Positions 33,120 through 42,163 of a stretch of DNA of 64,000 nucleotides are shown one piece after another (position 1 is the stretch's first letter; every line of letters starts with the position of its first letter). Source of the DNA: an uncultured Porphyromonadaceae bacterium (GTDB lineage Bacteria > Bacteroidota > Bacteroidia > Bacteroidales > Barnesiellaceae); the NCBI GenBank assembly GCA_900538555.1, contig UPYI01000014.1:1-64000 (forward strand), written 5' to 3'. A model generated the notes under the pieces. It was not told the origin of the DNA, ran no database searches, and was given only the letters and a program-made list of their open reading frames with translations. The position numbers were made by a program, and so were the translations under genes.

Positions 33120-34094
33120 TTATTTGGCAGGCTTTCCGGATGCCGGTTTGGCAATGGATTCGCGCATGGTGGTGTCGGCTTCGATGTTTTTCATCTTGTA
33201 GTAGTCCATGATACCGAGGTTACCGCTACGGAATGCTTCTGCCATGGCGCGAGGAACGTCTGCTTCGGCTTCGATTACTTTTGCCCGGGCTTCCTGTGCT
33301 TTGGCTTTCATCTCTTGTTCGAGGGCGATAGCCATAGCGCGACGCTCTTCTGCTTTGGCTTGTGCGATGTTTTTGTCGGCTTGTGCCTGATCCATCTGCA
33401 AGGTCGCACCGATGTTTTTACCTATATCTATGTCGGCAATGTCGATCGAGAGAATTTCGAATGCCGTACCGGAGTCCAATCCTTTTTTCAATACGAGTTT
33501 GGAAATGGAGTCGGGGTTTTCCAATACCTGTTTGTGCGATTCGGACGAACCGATAGAGGAGACGATGCCTTCGCCGACACGGGCTAATATCGTATCTTCA
33601 CCGGCACCGCCGACCAATTGGCGGATGTTGGCACGTACCGTTACACGGGCTTTGGCGATCAACTGGATACCGTCTTTGGCAACGGCTGTTACCGGCGGAG
33701 TGTCGATCACTTTCGGGTTTACCGACATTTGAACGGCTTCGAATACGTCGCGACCTGCCAAGTCGATGGCGGTTGCCATTTGGAAGCCGAGGTCGATGTT
33801 GGCTTTCGATGCGGAAACAAGTGCGTGTACGACGCGTTCTACATGTCCTCCTGCCAGATAGTGCGCTTCCAGTTCGTCGCGGGTGATTGCTTTCAGCCCG
33901 GCTTTGTGTGCTTCGATCATCGCGCGGACGATAACTTGGGGCGGAACTTTACGGATGCGCATGAGGAAGAGTTGCAAAAGCGAGATGCGTACACCCGATA
34001 CTTGTGCCGAGATCCACAGCAGGAACGGCACGAAATAAAAGAATATGGAAATCGCGATAATGGCGAGAACCAATAGAATAAGACTAAAAACCAT
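33120..34094 (-). CDS. floA: Flotillin-like protein FloA
   Basis: A 324-residue membrane scaffold of the YqfA/UPF0365 family. A membrane hairpin at residues about 3-28 (LILLVLAIIAISIFFYFVPF) is followed by an SPFH/band 7-like domain (GLKAITRDELEAHYLAGGHV, ARVTVRANIRQLVGGAGEDT) and a helical, Ala/Glu-rich tail (about 230-290). It organises membrane microdomains. It starts 22 bases after the NfeD-like gene, the usual partner. Confidence 0.93.
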   Translation of the reverse strand: MVFSLILLVLAIIAISIFFYFVPFLLWISAQVSGVRISLLQLFLMRIRKVPPQVIVRAMIEAHKAGLKAITRDELEAHYLAGGHVERVVHALVSASKANIDLGFQMATAIDLAGRDVFEAVQMSVNPKVIDTPPVTAVAKDGIQLIAKARVTVRANIRQLVGGAGEDTILARVGEGIVSSIGSSESHKQVLENPDSISKLVLKKGLDSGTAFEILSIDIADIDIGKNIGATLQMDQAQADKNIAQAKAEERRAMAIALEQEMKAKAQEARAKVIEAEADVPRAMAEAFRSGNLGIMDYYKMKNIEADTTMRESIAKPASGKPAK

Positions 34095-34116
34095 ATAGTT
34101 GAATTTTAAAGTTGTT

Positions 34117-34605
34117 TTATTTTGTTTCTTCTGCCGTTTCGGGACGGACTATGACCGTGGTACGCTCGATGCGTTCGACAACGACCGGCGTTTGTTCGTC
34201 GATAAATCCCTGACGTGTGCGCCCCTCTACTTTGATACCTTCTATACATACCGTTCCTGTCGGGTTTAACCTCGATAGTGCGATCCCGTGGCTTCCGGGT
34301 ACGATTCGGGAGTCGATCGTTGTGGGTACAACCGATTCGATGTCGGTGTGTAATGCGAATTTTTGCAGGACTCCAGACCGCATGAATATGTAGAGTGCCA
34401 ATAGGGTGAGTACGACCGATGCGGCAATTGTGATGCCGCCGCAGGTCGCTCCGAACTGTATGTATGCGAAGTAGATGGCTCCTCCGTAAAACAACAAAGA
34501 ACTGAATCCTGCTATCGTTATGCCGGGCAGGAAAAATACTTCGAGCACGACTAAACATATAGCCACGGCTAAAAGTACGCAAATAATAGTAATGTCGAGT
34601 ACCAT
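34117..34605 (-). CDS. NfeD-like membrane protein
   Basis: A 162-residue protein: two to three membrane helices (about 4-26, 32-50, 55-72) then an OB-fold domain (about 95-155; GSHGIALSRLNPTGTVCIEG). NfeD proteins pair with flotillin-type SPFH proteins, and floA follows at once. I place the start at ATG 34605 (MVLDITIICVLL); a longer frame opens at 34689, but its first 28 residues are polar, overlap the end of the TPR gene and interrupt the membrane start. Confidence 0.85.
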   Translation of the reverse strand: MVLDITIICVLLAVAICLVVLEVFFLPGITIAGFSSLLFYGGAIYFAYIQFGATCGGITIAASVVLTLLALYIFMRSGVLQKFALHTDIESVVPTTIDSRIVPGSHGIALSRLNPTGTVCIEGIKVEGRTRQGFIDEQTPVVVERIERTTVIVRPETAEETK

Positions 34606-34637
34606 TTCTTTTTTATTAACAAATGCGACCGGTGTGG

Positions 34638-36086
34638 TCAGTTGGGTGCCCAATAATGTATTTCCGTTTCCCGGGCTTTCTGCATCCAATATTCGGGCTT
34701 GCCGATCATATCGTCCGATTTCTTTTCCAAGTCGAGCAATTGCGGCGCGAGCTGTTGCCGGGTCTGATTATCGGCTTGACCGTATTGCCGGCGTAACAGT
34801 CGCAATTGCGCAGCGACCGCTTCCGATTCTTTTTGCAGTTCGATCGCTTTTTTGTAAAAGTTCAGGGCTTCTTCGCTGCCGAAATCGTCGAACCGGGTAT
34901 AGCATATTTCGTTTTGCAGCGGAAAATATATTTCGTCTTTTCCCGTCGGGGCAGCCTCTTCCGCTTCGTCGATCGCATCGATGCTGTCGAGCAGTTCGTC
35001 ATAATCGGCATCTTCTGGCCATGAGTCCTCGATAGCCCCGATACGAGCTAGGGAGGCGAGGTTCGCCGTTTCTGCCGGATAGGCTTCCCGTTCGATATTG
35101 ACGATAAACAGATAAATTGCCACTGTGTCGGGGATTTGGAGGCGGTCGGTTGCAAACCAGCCGACGTGCAGGGTTTCGTCTATTGCCAGCAGGTAATCGT
35201 CGTAGGGTGAGTTAAACGGCATTCCGATATTTCGCGGGTCCGAAAATTGATGGTTGTCGGCATTGTATCGGGTGGCGAAAATATCGTACCCGCCGATCGA
35301 TCCGTCGCCGTCGGAGGCATAATAGAGAGTCGTTCTGTCGGCGGTCAGGAACGGATAGTTCTGATTGCCCGGTGTGGCGATGTCGCCTTCGAGCGGCAGA
35401 GCTTCCCCCCAGATTCCGTTGTCGGACAAGGTACGTTCGACGAGCTTGATGTTGTGGTTGTCGTCGGGTTGTGCCGATATCTGCCATTTGCCCCGTGCGT
35501 CGGTAAAGGCTGTGCCGTCGATACCGGGATGCAGGCTCTCTTCTATTTTGCCGTTGCCGGGAGACAGCCGGTACTCTTTGAAAAATTCCGATTTGTTTAC
35601 CAACAGGCTGTCGATAATCTGTATCTGCTCTACGTCTCTGAGCAGTCCTGCCGCGGTTTGGACAGCCTCGATTTGGCGAAGCAATGTTTCCGGGACGGCT
35701 TGTTTGTTCTTCTGCAATCCGTCGCGATAGGATTTGTAATATTTTGCCGCTTCTTCGAATCGGTAGAATCGGGAACAGAGTTTGCCTAAATAGTGGTCTG
35801 ATTCCAATATTTTCTGTGCAGATCCGATACGAAGGTACTTTTCCGCTTCGGCGTATTTGCCTGTTTCGTAGAGGCACACGCCATACCAGTGGTTCAGTGC
35901 GGCATCTTTGGGTTTCTTGGACAATAGGACCTGGAATGCAGGGATGGCTTCGGCGTATTTGCCTGCGCTGTACAACTCTTTTGCTTGTGCGAGAGTGGGT
36001 GCCGCCGACCCGGATATCGCGGCGGAGAACAGAACCAAAAGTGCGATGCACCGGTACAATATGTGTCGTTTGTACGAGGATGCCAT
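34638..36086 (-). CDS. Exported TPR protein with PD40/WD40-like propeller segment
   Basis: A 482-residue exported protein. Signal peptide 1 to about 28 (LLVLFSAAISGSAA), TPR repeats about 30-130 (AKELYSAGKYAEAIPAFQ, YGVCLYETGKYAEAEKYL), then a beta-propeller-like part (about 190-330; YPFLTADRTTLYYASDG, GGYDIFATRYN) as in the envelope proteins that in Bacteroidetes often carry an OmpA domain. Here the OmpA domain is missing and the C-terminus is helical. A TATCTTTG box lies at 36116-36109. Probably heads the nfeD-floA unit. Function unknown. Confidence 0.8.
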   Translation of the reverse strand: MASSYKRHILYRCIALLVLFSAAISGSAAPTLAQAKELYSAGKYAEAIPAFQVLLSKKPKDAALNHWYGVCLYETGKYAEAEKYLRIGSAQKILESDHYLGKLCSRFYRFEEAAKYYKSYRDGLQKNKQAVPETLLRQIEAVQTAAGLLRDVEQIQIIDSLLVNKSEFFKEYRLSPGNGKIEESLHPGIDGTAFTDARGKWQISAQPDDNHNIKLVERTLSDNGIWGEALPLEGDIATPGNQNYPFLTADRTTLYYASDGDGSIGGYDIFATRYNADNHQFSDPRNIGMPFNSPYDDYLLAIDETLHVGWFATDRLQIPDTVAIYLFIVNIEREAYPAETANLASLARIGAIEDSWPEDADYDELLDSIDAIDEAEEAAPTGKDEIYFPLQNEICYTRFDDFGSEEALNFYKKAIELQKESEAVAAQLRLLRRQYGQADNQTRQQLAPQLLDLEKKSDDMIGKPEYWMQKARETEIHYWAPN

Positions 36087-36108
36087 GGATTGTGTCTATT
36101 TATCTTTT

Positions 36109-36116
36109 CAAAGATA
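36109..36116 (-). promoter_or_regulatory. -7 promoter element of the TPR-nfeD-floA unit
   Basis: TATCTTTG on the minus strand, 22 bases before the start codon; -33 element weak. Confidence 0.45.
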
Positions 36117-36155
36117 CGATTTTATTCGGAAGATTGGTTGTTTGGCTTCGATTTT

Positions 36156-36620
36156 TTATCGGGGAAGTTTTTTCAGGTACCTTTCGATAAACTCGGTTTG
36201 GTCTTCCTTGCTCGAAAATACATGGAGCGGGAGACAGAAAAAGCTGTATTTCCCGGTGAAAAGTATCAGCTCGTTTTTTTCGTATTGCCAGCGGACGATT
36301 TTATGCCATGCGATCGGTTCGTCTTTGTGGTTCTCGAAGTGGCAGATCAGTCCGGTTTCGTTTATCTCGACGCTTTTTTCCAATAGGGATAGCCTGCATT
36401 CGGGCAGGAGGGCGTATGAGAAATAGAGGTGGAAAATGAACAGGGGGACGATCAGAAACAGGATCATGAGCGCTACATATACGAAGTTGAGGTTGATCGG
36501 GATGAATGCAAACGGCAACAGGACGAGCGTGCACAGCCATAAGGCGTTGCGCTTGAAATATCTGCGGAGCAGAATGTTGAAGTAGTGCGAAGCGGTTGTG
36601 CTGTAAGGCAGGGTCGTCAT
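36156..36620 (-). CDS. YcxB-like membrane protein
   Basis: A 154-residue protein with two membrane helices (about 27-45 and 48-72) and a C-terminal YcxB-like domain (about 80-150: SVEINETGLICHFENHKDE, IAWHKIVRWQYEKNELIL, YSFFCLPLHVFSS). The YcxB domain is a PH-like fold of unknown function. Single gene on the minus strand. Confidence 0.75.
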   Translation of the reverse strand: MTTLPYSTTASHYFNILLRRYFKRNALWLCTLVLLPFAFIPINLNFVYVALMILFLIVPLFIFHLYFSYALLPECRLSLLEKSVEINETGLICHFENHKDEPIAWHKIVRWQYEKNELILFTGKYSFFCLPLHVFSSKEDQTEFIERYLKKLPR

Positions 36621-36768
36621 GGCGTTTTTGTCGTATTATATGATGTTTGAGTAAAGGTATGTATTTCTTGCGACGTGGCAAATCCTATGGCGAAAAATCT
36701 GATTCCGGTTTTATCCGGGGAATGGGATTAAAAGTCTGTTCCGGAGAAAATAAATTTGATTTTTATAC

Positions 36769-36776
36769 TACTTTTG
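36769..36776 (+). promoter_or_regulatory. -7 promoter element of the DUF486 gene
   Basis: TACTTTTG, exact TAnnTTTG match, 24 bases before the ATG. Confidence 0.5.
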
Positions 36777-36800
36777 TCCCCCGAAAAAAAATATAAGGAG

Positions 36801-37166
36801 ATGCAAGGTGTATATACAGTTTTATTATTGATCGTTTCCAATCTGTTCATGACATTTGCGTGGTATGGACATTTGAAATTGCAGGAGACCAAGTTCGGAA
36901 ATTTACCGCTTTACGGGGTTATTCTGTTTTCGTGGGGAATCGCTCTGTTCGAATATTGTTTTCAAGTGCCGGCGAACCGGATCGGATTCCGTGAGAATGG
37001 CGGACCATTCTCGTTGATGCAGTTGAAAGTGATCCAAGAGGTGATCACATTGGTGGTGTTTACCATTTTCGCGACGGTGTTGTTTAAGGGCGAATCGTTG
37101 CATTGGAATCATCTGGCGGCGTTCGTCTGTCTGGTGGCGGCAGTCTATTTCGTCTTTATGAAATAA
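36801..37166 (+). CDS. DMT-superfamily small membrane protein (DUF486)
   Basis: A 121-residue protein with four membrane helices, of the DUF486 family. Typical segments: FMTFAWYGHLKLQE, LYGVILFSWGIALFEYCFQVP and FTIFATVLFKGESLHWNHL. Related to small multidrug transporters, with no known substrate. Start placed at ATG 36801, preceded by AAGGAG; the longer frame from 36756 would place the start upstream of the -7 box TACTTTTG (36769-36776). Confidence 0.85.
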   Translation: MQGVYTVLLLIVSNLFMTFAWYGHLKLQETKFGNLPLYGVILFSWGIALFEYCFQVPANRIGFRENGGPFSLMQLKVIQEVITLVVFTIFATVLFKGESLHWNHLAAFVCLVAAVYFVFMK

Positions 37167-37199
37167 CAGCCCTGTATCGTAGCATTGCATGACAGATAA

Positions 37200-37222
37200 G
37201 ACGATAAAAGGTGCATGAATAT
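37200..37222 (+). repeat. Family 2 fragment
   Basis: AAAAGGTGCATGAATATGAA, identical to the 3' end of the units at 61717-61939, here directly before a long hairpin and after a gene rather than before one. Confidence 0.55.
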
Positions 37223-37227
37223 GAATG

Positions 37228-37267
37228 CAATTACCCCTCGCCATCGACTTGTGGCGAGGGGTAATTG
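37228..37267. terminator. 16 bp hairpin between convergent genes
   Basis: A perfect stem (37228-37243 with 37252-37267) with core TTACCCCTCGCCA and an 8-base loop. No long T-run follows, so termination strength is uncertain. Confidence 0.6.
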
Positions 37268-37284
37268 TATAGGTGTTTCAATTG

Positions 37285-37440
37285 CGGTGTGCCTGTGAAT
37301 GCCTCATCTGTTGCGTTGTCATCGGAATTCGGGCAAAGGCGTTTGCGGGCAATTTCTTGTTGCCTTTGTTAATTGCAGCTTTATCCGTTCTGCCGCGCTT
37401 GAAAGACGCTGTATCGAAACCTTGTGTTTTGAAGTGTTTC
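37285..37440 (+). repeat. Family 1 dispersed repeat, degenerate copy
   Basis: GCGGTGTGC, TGTTGCGTTG, CATCGGAATTCGGGCAAAGG and a final GCTGTATCGAAA match the copy at 26148-26290. The closing hairpin arm is lost. It lies between convergent genes. Confidence 0.65.
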
Positions 37441-39912
37441 CTATAATCTTACTTTTACGGTTTGGTTTCCGCTCCGTACTAAATAGAGTTGCTGAGGCGG
37501 TAACGGGACGATGATACGCTCCTGCTTTTCACAAACGGTTCGCAGCAATGTGCCCGCTTCGTCGTATATGCCGATTGTCTCCGTTTCGCTGCCGGTCGGG
37601 CGTTCGATGATAATGGCGTTCTCTTTCCCATAGACTTTAATCCTGCCGGGGGCATTGCCGTCTATGCTTCCGGGTTGTTCCAACGCGATGAAAAGCATGG
37701 CGAACGAGCTTTCCGGAATCGGAAGTTCAATGTTCAGGTCTGCATCGAGTCGGCCGGTTATCTCTTCGCCGTCGAAAGAAACGGAGTGTATAAGCCAACC
37801 TTCTGTCGGGGTGATCTGTATCGGTAACGGTTGGTCTTTGCTGACCGGAATCGTGACCGCTCCGTTTTCGGCATGCGAAATCAGCAACTGGTATTGCTCT
37901 TGTACCTGCGGTTCTTTATCGAACCGAACATTCAGTACCAATGTTTCGGTAACAGTCGTCGTATAGCTGTTGCGTGCAATGTCGTCCGTGATGTCCGTGC
38001 CGTTCCGTTCGAGGCTTGCACAGCGGTATCCTTTCGCCGGAATGAGCGACAAGGTGATATCGTTGCCTTCTGTTACCGGTTCGCAGTGCAACAGTTCTAT
38101 TGCGATACTTCCGAGTTTCACTTTTCCGCCGGACGGATTGTAAACGATATACACCGGATAGGAGGGGATCGGTTCGAACCGGATTTCGAAACTGTGCGTA
38201 CGGGTCACTTGCGCGATCGTATATTGTCCGCCGGACAGTTGCGGGGTGATGTCGTTGCCGTCGAGACTGGCGGATGCGATTCTATATCCTTCGTCGGGGA
38301 GAATACGGACGGTCAGCGGTTCGTACATGCGGATTGCCAGCGTATTGTTTTCCGTTTCGTTGAGCCATACTTTTCCGCCTGCCGTGTGGGTCTGACGAAT
38401 GGTGTAAACCGGTCGGCTGTCGGGGAATGCGACCTCTTGGATGTCGTGGAAGTTGCTCCACGGATATGTTTCACGGTAGGCATCTGCCGCGCCTGCCGGT
38501 ACATATAACGTACAATTCGGGAATATGGCGGATGAAAATTCGACGGATAGCGGTTGAGCGGTTTTGGAACGGACGGTTGTCAGTTTCGAACAATAAGAAA
38601 AGCCGTCGCTTCCGATCCCCGTAACGTATTCTCCTATGGTCAGGGTCGTGAGAGTGCTCATGATATCGGAAAACAGGTAGTCTACATTCCGCCCGATATA
38701 GATGTCTGTGACCGGACTGTACCGGAATGCGTAGTGATTCCATCCGGGAAGTTCCAACGGGTTCTTTCCGTCTTCGATAAATACCCGCGAAAGGTTGGAA
38801 CATCCCGAAAAAGCGTTTTCCGGCAATTCATTGACATGGTTCCCGACGGTTATGACGCGCAGTGTGGGATGTTGATAGAACGGTGTCCGGTAACAGTCCC
38901 GGTCCCAATAGACCGAATCCAAAGGCGTTTGGTTGAATATACTTGTTTTGCCGGTGGTCGTCAGCCTGTCGCCGCTCTCGAAGATCGCTTCGGTCAGTTG
39001 TTCGCAATAGGAGAAAGCTCCGTCGTCTACGGTTGTTACACTACCGGGTATGACAATGGTTTTGAGCGATGAATTTCCGCTGAAAGCGTTGTCTGCGATA
39101 TATTTCAGCCGGTTCGGTAATACGACTTCGGTCAGTTGCCGGCAATTATTGAATGCGCTCCTGCCGATTGTATCCAACTGTTCGGGCAGGACGATCGAAA
39201 CAAGTCCGGCTCCGGAGAACATCGAATTCGGTATTCGGTTGATTCCTTGTGGAATAGAGATTTCGGTCAATTGTTCGCATCCTCTGAAAACAGCCTCCTC
39301 CAATTCCGTAACCGATTCGGGCAGCACGACACGGGCAAGGCTTGTGCAGGAAGAGAACGCTCCCATTCCGATTTTTTGCAACTGCCGGTTCATTGTGATA
39401 TCGTTGAGAGCCGGACACTCATAGAATGCGAACGACCCGATCTCGATCAGGCTTTCGGGCAGAACGACGCTACCCAATCGGGTGCAATTCTGAAAGGCGG
39501 CATCGCCTATCCGGGTCACACTTTCGGGCAATACGATTCGGGTCAGCGAGTTGCATTGGCTAAACAGGTATGTGCCTATGGTATTGTCTTCGCTGTAATA
39601 GTTTTGGTGATAAGGTGCTCCGCCCGCCTGTATATCCGTTTGCGAGATATCCAATGTGGCGAGTTGTCCTTCGGTCGCTTCTCCGTTTACGTCCCGTCCT
39701 GCCATTTCGCGGAGGAATTTAAGGTCGGTTCCGTTCAGTTTTCCGCTTATTGTCAGTTGGTCGATTTGATATTTTTGTCCGGCTTCGATGAACGAGGCGA
39801 GGGTTCCGGCTTGTTCTACGGTTATCGTCCGGGCTGTCTGTGCCTGCAAACCAATGAAATTATAGCTTATGAGACATAGTACGAAGCACGAGAGGGTGAA
39901 TCTTTGGGTCAT
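37441..39912 (-). CDS. BspA-like leucine-rich surface protein with InlB-like repeats
   Basis: An 823-residue exported protein. Signal peptide 1 to about 25 (FIGLQAQ). Residues about 110-450 hold a dozen BspA/LRR_5 repeats (consensus CxxLTRIVLPESVTRIGDAAF, varied). Residues about 470-720 contain repeated beta modules like the divergent InlB B-repeat (GGKVWLNETENN, GYRIASASLDGNDIT, GYRCASLERNGTDIT). The end (ETIGIYDEAGTLLRTV, LYLVRSGNQTVKVRL) looks like a type IX sorting domain. Likely a host- or glycan-binding surface protein. It has its own strong promoter. Confidence 0.85.
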   Translation of the reverse strand: MTQRFTLSCFVLCLISYNFIGLQAQTARTITVEQAGTLASFIEAGQKYQIDQLTISGKLNGTDLKFLREMAGRDVNGEATEGQLATLDISQTDIQAGGAPYHQNYYSEDNTIGTYLFSQCNSLTRIVLPESVTRIGDAAFQNCTRLGSVVLPESLIEIGSFAFYECPALNDITMNRQLQKIGMGAFSSCTSLARVVLPESVTELEEAVFRGCEQLTEISIPQGINRIPNSMFSGAGLVSIVLPEQLDTIGRSAFNNCRQLTEVVLPNRLKYIADNAFSGNSSLKTIVIPGSVTTVDDGAFSYCEQLTEAIFESGDRLTTTGKTSIFNQTPLDSVYWDRDCYRTPFYQHPTLRVITVGNHVNELPENAFSGCSNLSRVFIEDGKNPLELPGWNHYAFRYSPVTDIYIGRNVDYLFSDIMSTLTTLTIGEYVTGIGSDGFSYCSKLTTVRSKTAQPLSVEFSSAIFPNCTLYVPAGAADAYRETYPWSNFHDIQEVAFPDSRPVYTIRQTHTAGGKVWLNETENNTLAIRMYEPLTVRILPDEGYRIASASLDGNDITPQLSGGQYTIAQVTRTHSFEIRFEPIPSYPVYIVYNPSGGKVKLGSIAIELLHCEPVTEGNDITLSLIPAKGYRCASLERNGTDITDDIARNSYTTTVTETLVLNVRFDKEPQVQEQYQLLISHAENGAVTIPVSKDQPLPIQITPTEGWLIHSVSFDGEEITGRLDADLNIELPIPESSFAMLFIALEQPGSIDGNAPGRIKVYGKENAIIIERPTGSETETIGIYDEAGTLLRTVCEKQERIIVPLPPQQLYLVRSGNQTVKVRL

Positions 39913-39948
39913 CTGTTTTATGGGTTAGGACAATGTTCGACAATGTAT

Positions 39949-39979
39949 CAAAAGTATATAAAAATGTTGGGCTGTCAAA
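39949..39979 (-). promoter_or_regulatory. Promoter of the BspA-like gene
   Basis: On the minus strand TTTG (39979-39976), 19 bases, TACTTTTG (39956-39949). Start codon 37 bases on. Confidence 0.7.
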
Positions 39980-40089
39980 ATAAAGTTTACGATATAATTA
40001 TTACATTTTGCTTTGGTTGGGCGGTCTGTGTTTTGTTTCTTATAACATTCTATAAATAGTTTTTGCAAAAAAACTTCGTCGCAGATGAC

Positions 40090-40097
40090 TATCTTTG
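40090..40097 (+). promoter_or_regulatory. -7 promoter element of the Crp/Fnr gene
   Basis: TATCTTTG, 25 bases before the ATG at 40122; a TTTG lies at 40062-40065, spacing 24, longer than usual. Confidence 0.5.
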
Positions 40098-40121
40098 CAC
40101 CACATTTATAATAATGTATAT

Positions 40122-40709
40122 ATGTTTCACTTTATCGATTATATTTCTCATCCGTCTGCCTTTTCGGAAGAGGCACAAGCCTTGTTGAAGACATTGGTAT
40201 CGGAACGTAGTTTTAAAAAAGGAGAGAAGTTGGTCGGTAGGGAAGAACTGGATACGCAGGCTTTTTTTATCAAGACCGGTGCCGCCCGGGTTTTCTTTTT
40301 GAAAAACGGAAAAGAGGTCACTTACAATTTCGCTTTTGAGAACGATTGGGCTCTTTCGTTGAGGAAAAAGGTAGGTCGGGGCGATTTTTACGATGTGATC
40401 GAGTTTATCGAGGACAGCGAGGTGTATGTGGTTCGGAGAAACCAACAGTTGTGGATGCAGCTGGCAGAGAAAGATATACAGATCTGTATGATGATCAATC
40501 GGTTGCTGATCGGGTATTCCGATTATATGGAGGAGCGGATGCTGGTTTTGCAAAATGCAACGGCAAGCGAGCGGTACCGTTGGGTATTGGATCGTTATCC
40601 GAAACTGTTGCAACGCGCTACTCTCGGTCAGGTGGCTTCGTTCTTGGGAATCACTCAGGAAACATTGAGCCGGATACGTTCCGGAAAATATACGGCGGCC
40701 TCGGAATAG
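40122..40709 (+). CDS. Crp/Fnr-family regulator
   Basis: A 195-residue regulator: cyclic-nucleotide-binding-like barrel (about 20-110, with FFIKTGAARVFFLKNGKEV) and a C-terminal helix-turn-helix (about 155-190, LGQVASFLGITQETLSRIRSG). No cysteine cluster for Fe-S is visible, so it is not Fnr proper, and a ligand cannot be named. Start set at ATG 40122; the frame opens earlier at a TTG that lies within the -7 box. It lies 246 bases before an RND operon on the same strand, with a large inverted repeat between them, so it may control the pump. Confidence 0.88.
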   Translation: MFHFIDYISHPSAFSEEAQALLKTLVSERSFKKGEKLVGREELDTQAFFIKTGAARVFFLKNGKEVTYNFAFENDWALSLRKKVGRGDFYDVIEFIEDSEVYVVRRNQQLWMQLAEKDIQICMMINRLLIGYSDYMEERMLVLQNATASERYRWVLDRYPKLLQRATLGQVASFLGITQETLSRIRSGKYTAASE

Positions 40710-40725
40710 TCATAGGGTGTTAATT

Positions 40726-40757
40726 TTTATGTTAATAACAGTTTTGATTAACATAAA
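40726..40757. promoter_or_regulatory. Inverted repeat, probable operator before the RND operon
   Basis: Perfect 11-base arms TTTATGTTAAT (40726-40736) and ATTAACATAAA (40747-40757) around 10 bases. AT-rich with no T-run, so an operator is more likely than a terminator. It lies 59 bases before the -7 box of the RND operon and shares its half-site TTTATGTT with the small RNA promoter palindrome. Confidence 0.55.
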
Positions 40758-40815
40758 TTGGGCTCTCTGAAAGTGGAATATGATATATATCAAAAATAGA
40801 AAAATAAAAGCTGTG

Positions 40816-40823
40816 TATCTTTG
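40816..40823 (+). promoter_or_regulatory. -7 promoter element of the RND operon
   Basis: TATCTTTG, 133 bases before the adaptor ATG. The -33 site lacks a good TTTG, consistent with an activator-dependent promoter. Confidence 0.5.
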
Positions 40824-40955
40824 CACGGAAAATGAAACGGATCCGATCGGGCGGATGCATACCGGTTGTGTCGGTTCGGAGTGATCCGAGAATAGGTTTG
40901 TTCGATAGGGTTAAGAATTTCGATATTGCAATAATAATCACAAATAGTATATTTT

Positions 40956-42092
40956 ATGAAAATCAGACAATCTATGTTTGTACAATTGCGCAACGTATCT
41001 TTTGCTCTTTTGGGAGTAGCGCTTTTCTCTTGCTCGGGGAATAAGGGAGCTATGCCTAATATGGAAAGAGAGCTGGCGGTAGTGACGTTGAACCCGACTG
41101 TTCGGGAATTGAAGAGTAACTATCCGGCGATTATCAAAGGTCGTCAGGATATCGAAATCCGTCCGCAAGTGGGTGGTTTTATTACGAAATTATGTGTAGA
41201 TGAAGGTTCGGTGGTTCGCAAAGGACAGATTCTGTTCGAGATCGACCCCGTACAATACGAGTCGGCGGTAAATGTTGCGGAAGCAGCCGTGAAGGTGGCG
41301 GAATCGGCAGTTGCTACGGCAGAGCTGACAGCCAAGAACAACCGTGAATTGGCAAGAAAAAACATCATCAGCGAATATGAATTGCAGACGACCGAAAATC
41401 AACTGGCTACGCAAAAAGCTCAGTTGGCTCAGGCTCAGGCTCAATTGACCAATGCCCGCAAGAATTTGTCGTACACCAAAGTGGAAAGCCCGTCGAACGG
41501 TATTGTAGGTACGATTCCTTATCGTGTGGGTAGCTTGGTGAGCGCATCTATTGCACAGCCTTTGACTACGGTTTCCGACAATTCCGAGATGTTTGCCTAT
41601 TTCTCCATGAACGAGAAGCAGATTCTGGAACTGTTGCGCCGTCAGGACGGTTCGCAAAAAGATCTTTTGGCAAGTCTTCCGCAAGTCGATCTGGTATTGG
41701 CTGACGGAGAGAAATATGCTCAAAAAGGAAAAATCAAAACATTGAGCGGCGTATTCGATCTTTCGACCGGAGCGGCAACCGTGCGTGCGGCTTTTGCCAA
41801 TCCGCAGAATCTGTTGCGTAGCGGAAGTACGGGTATGGTAGAAATCCCGTCGTTGCATAACGACGTGCTTGTAGTACCCCAACAGGCAACCTATGAAATT
41901 CAGGATAAGAAGTTCGTGTATCGCGTAGAGGACGACTCTACGGTGAAGAGTGTGGAGATTGATATTCTTCCGTTGGATAACGGAAAAGAGTATGTGGTAT
42001 TGTCGGGCTTGAAAGCCGGCGATCGTATCGCTATCGAAGGTGTCGGAACGATTTTGCGGGACGGCATGAAAATCAGACCGGTGGAGAAATAA
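40956..42092 (+). CDS. RND efflux adaptor lipoprotein (AcrA/MexA type)
   Basis: A 378-residue periplasmic adaptor. Signal peptide with lipobox ALFSC (Cys near residue 27), so lipid-anchored. Lipoyl halves PQVGGFITKLCVDEGSVV and TKVESPSNGIVGTIPYRVGS flank a coiled-coil hairpin rich in Ala/Gln (about 95-165: AQLAQAQAQLTNARK). Links the RND pump at 42164 to the outer membrane channel at 45358. First gene of a three-gene operon. Confidence 0.93.
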   Translation: MKIRQSMFVQLRNVSFALLGVALFSCSGNKGAMPNMERELAVVTLNPTVRELKSNYPAIIKGRQDIEIRPQVGGFITKLCVDEGSVVRKGQILFEIDPVQYESAVNVAEAAVKVAESAVATAELTAKNNRELARKNIISEYELQTTENQLATQKAQLAQAQAQLTNARKNLSYTKVESPSNGIVGTIPYRVGSLVSASIAQPLTTVSDNSEMFAYFSMNEKQILELLRRQDGSQKDLLASLPQVDLVLADGEKYAQKGKIKTLSGVFDLSTGAATVRAAFANPQNLLRSGSTGMVEIPSLHNDVLVVPQQATYEIQDKKFVYRVEDDSTVKSVEIDILPLDNGKEYVVLSGLKAGDRIAIEGVGTILRDGMKIRPVEK

Positions 42093-42163
42093 AACCGGAT
42101 GCAGAAATAACGCAGAAAGAAATCGAGTTTAAGCTGCACCGTGCAGCTAAAAAATAGAGGAAT

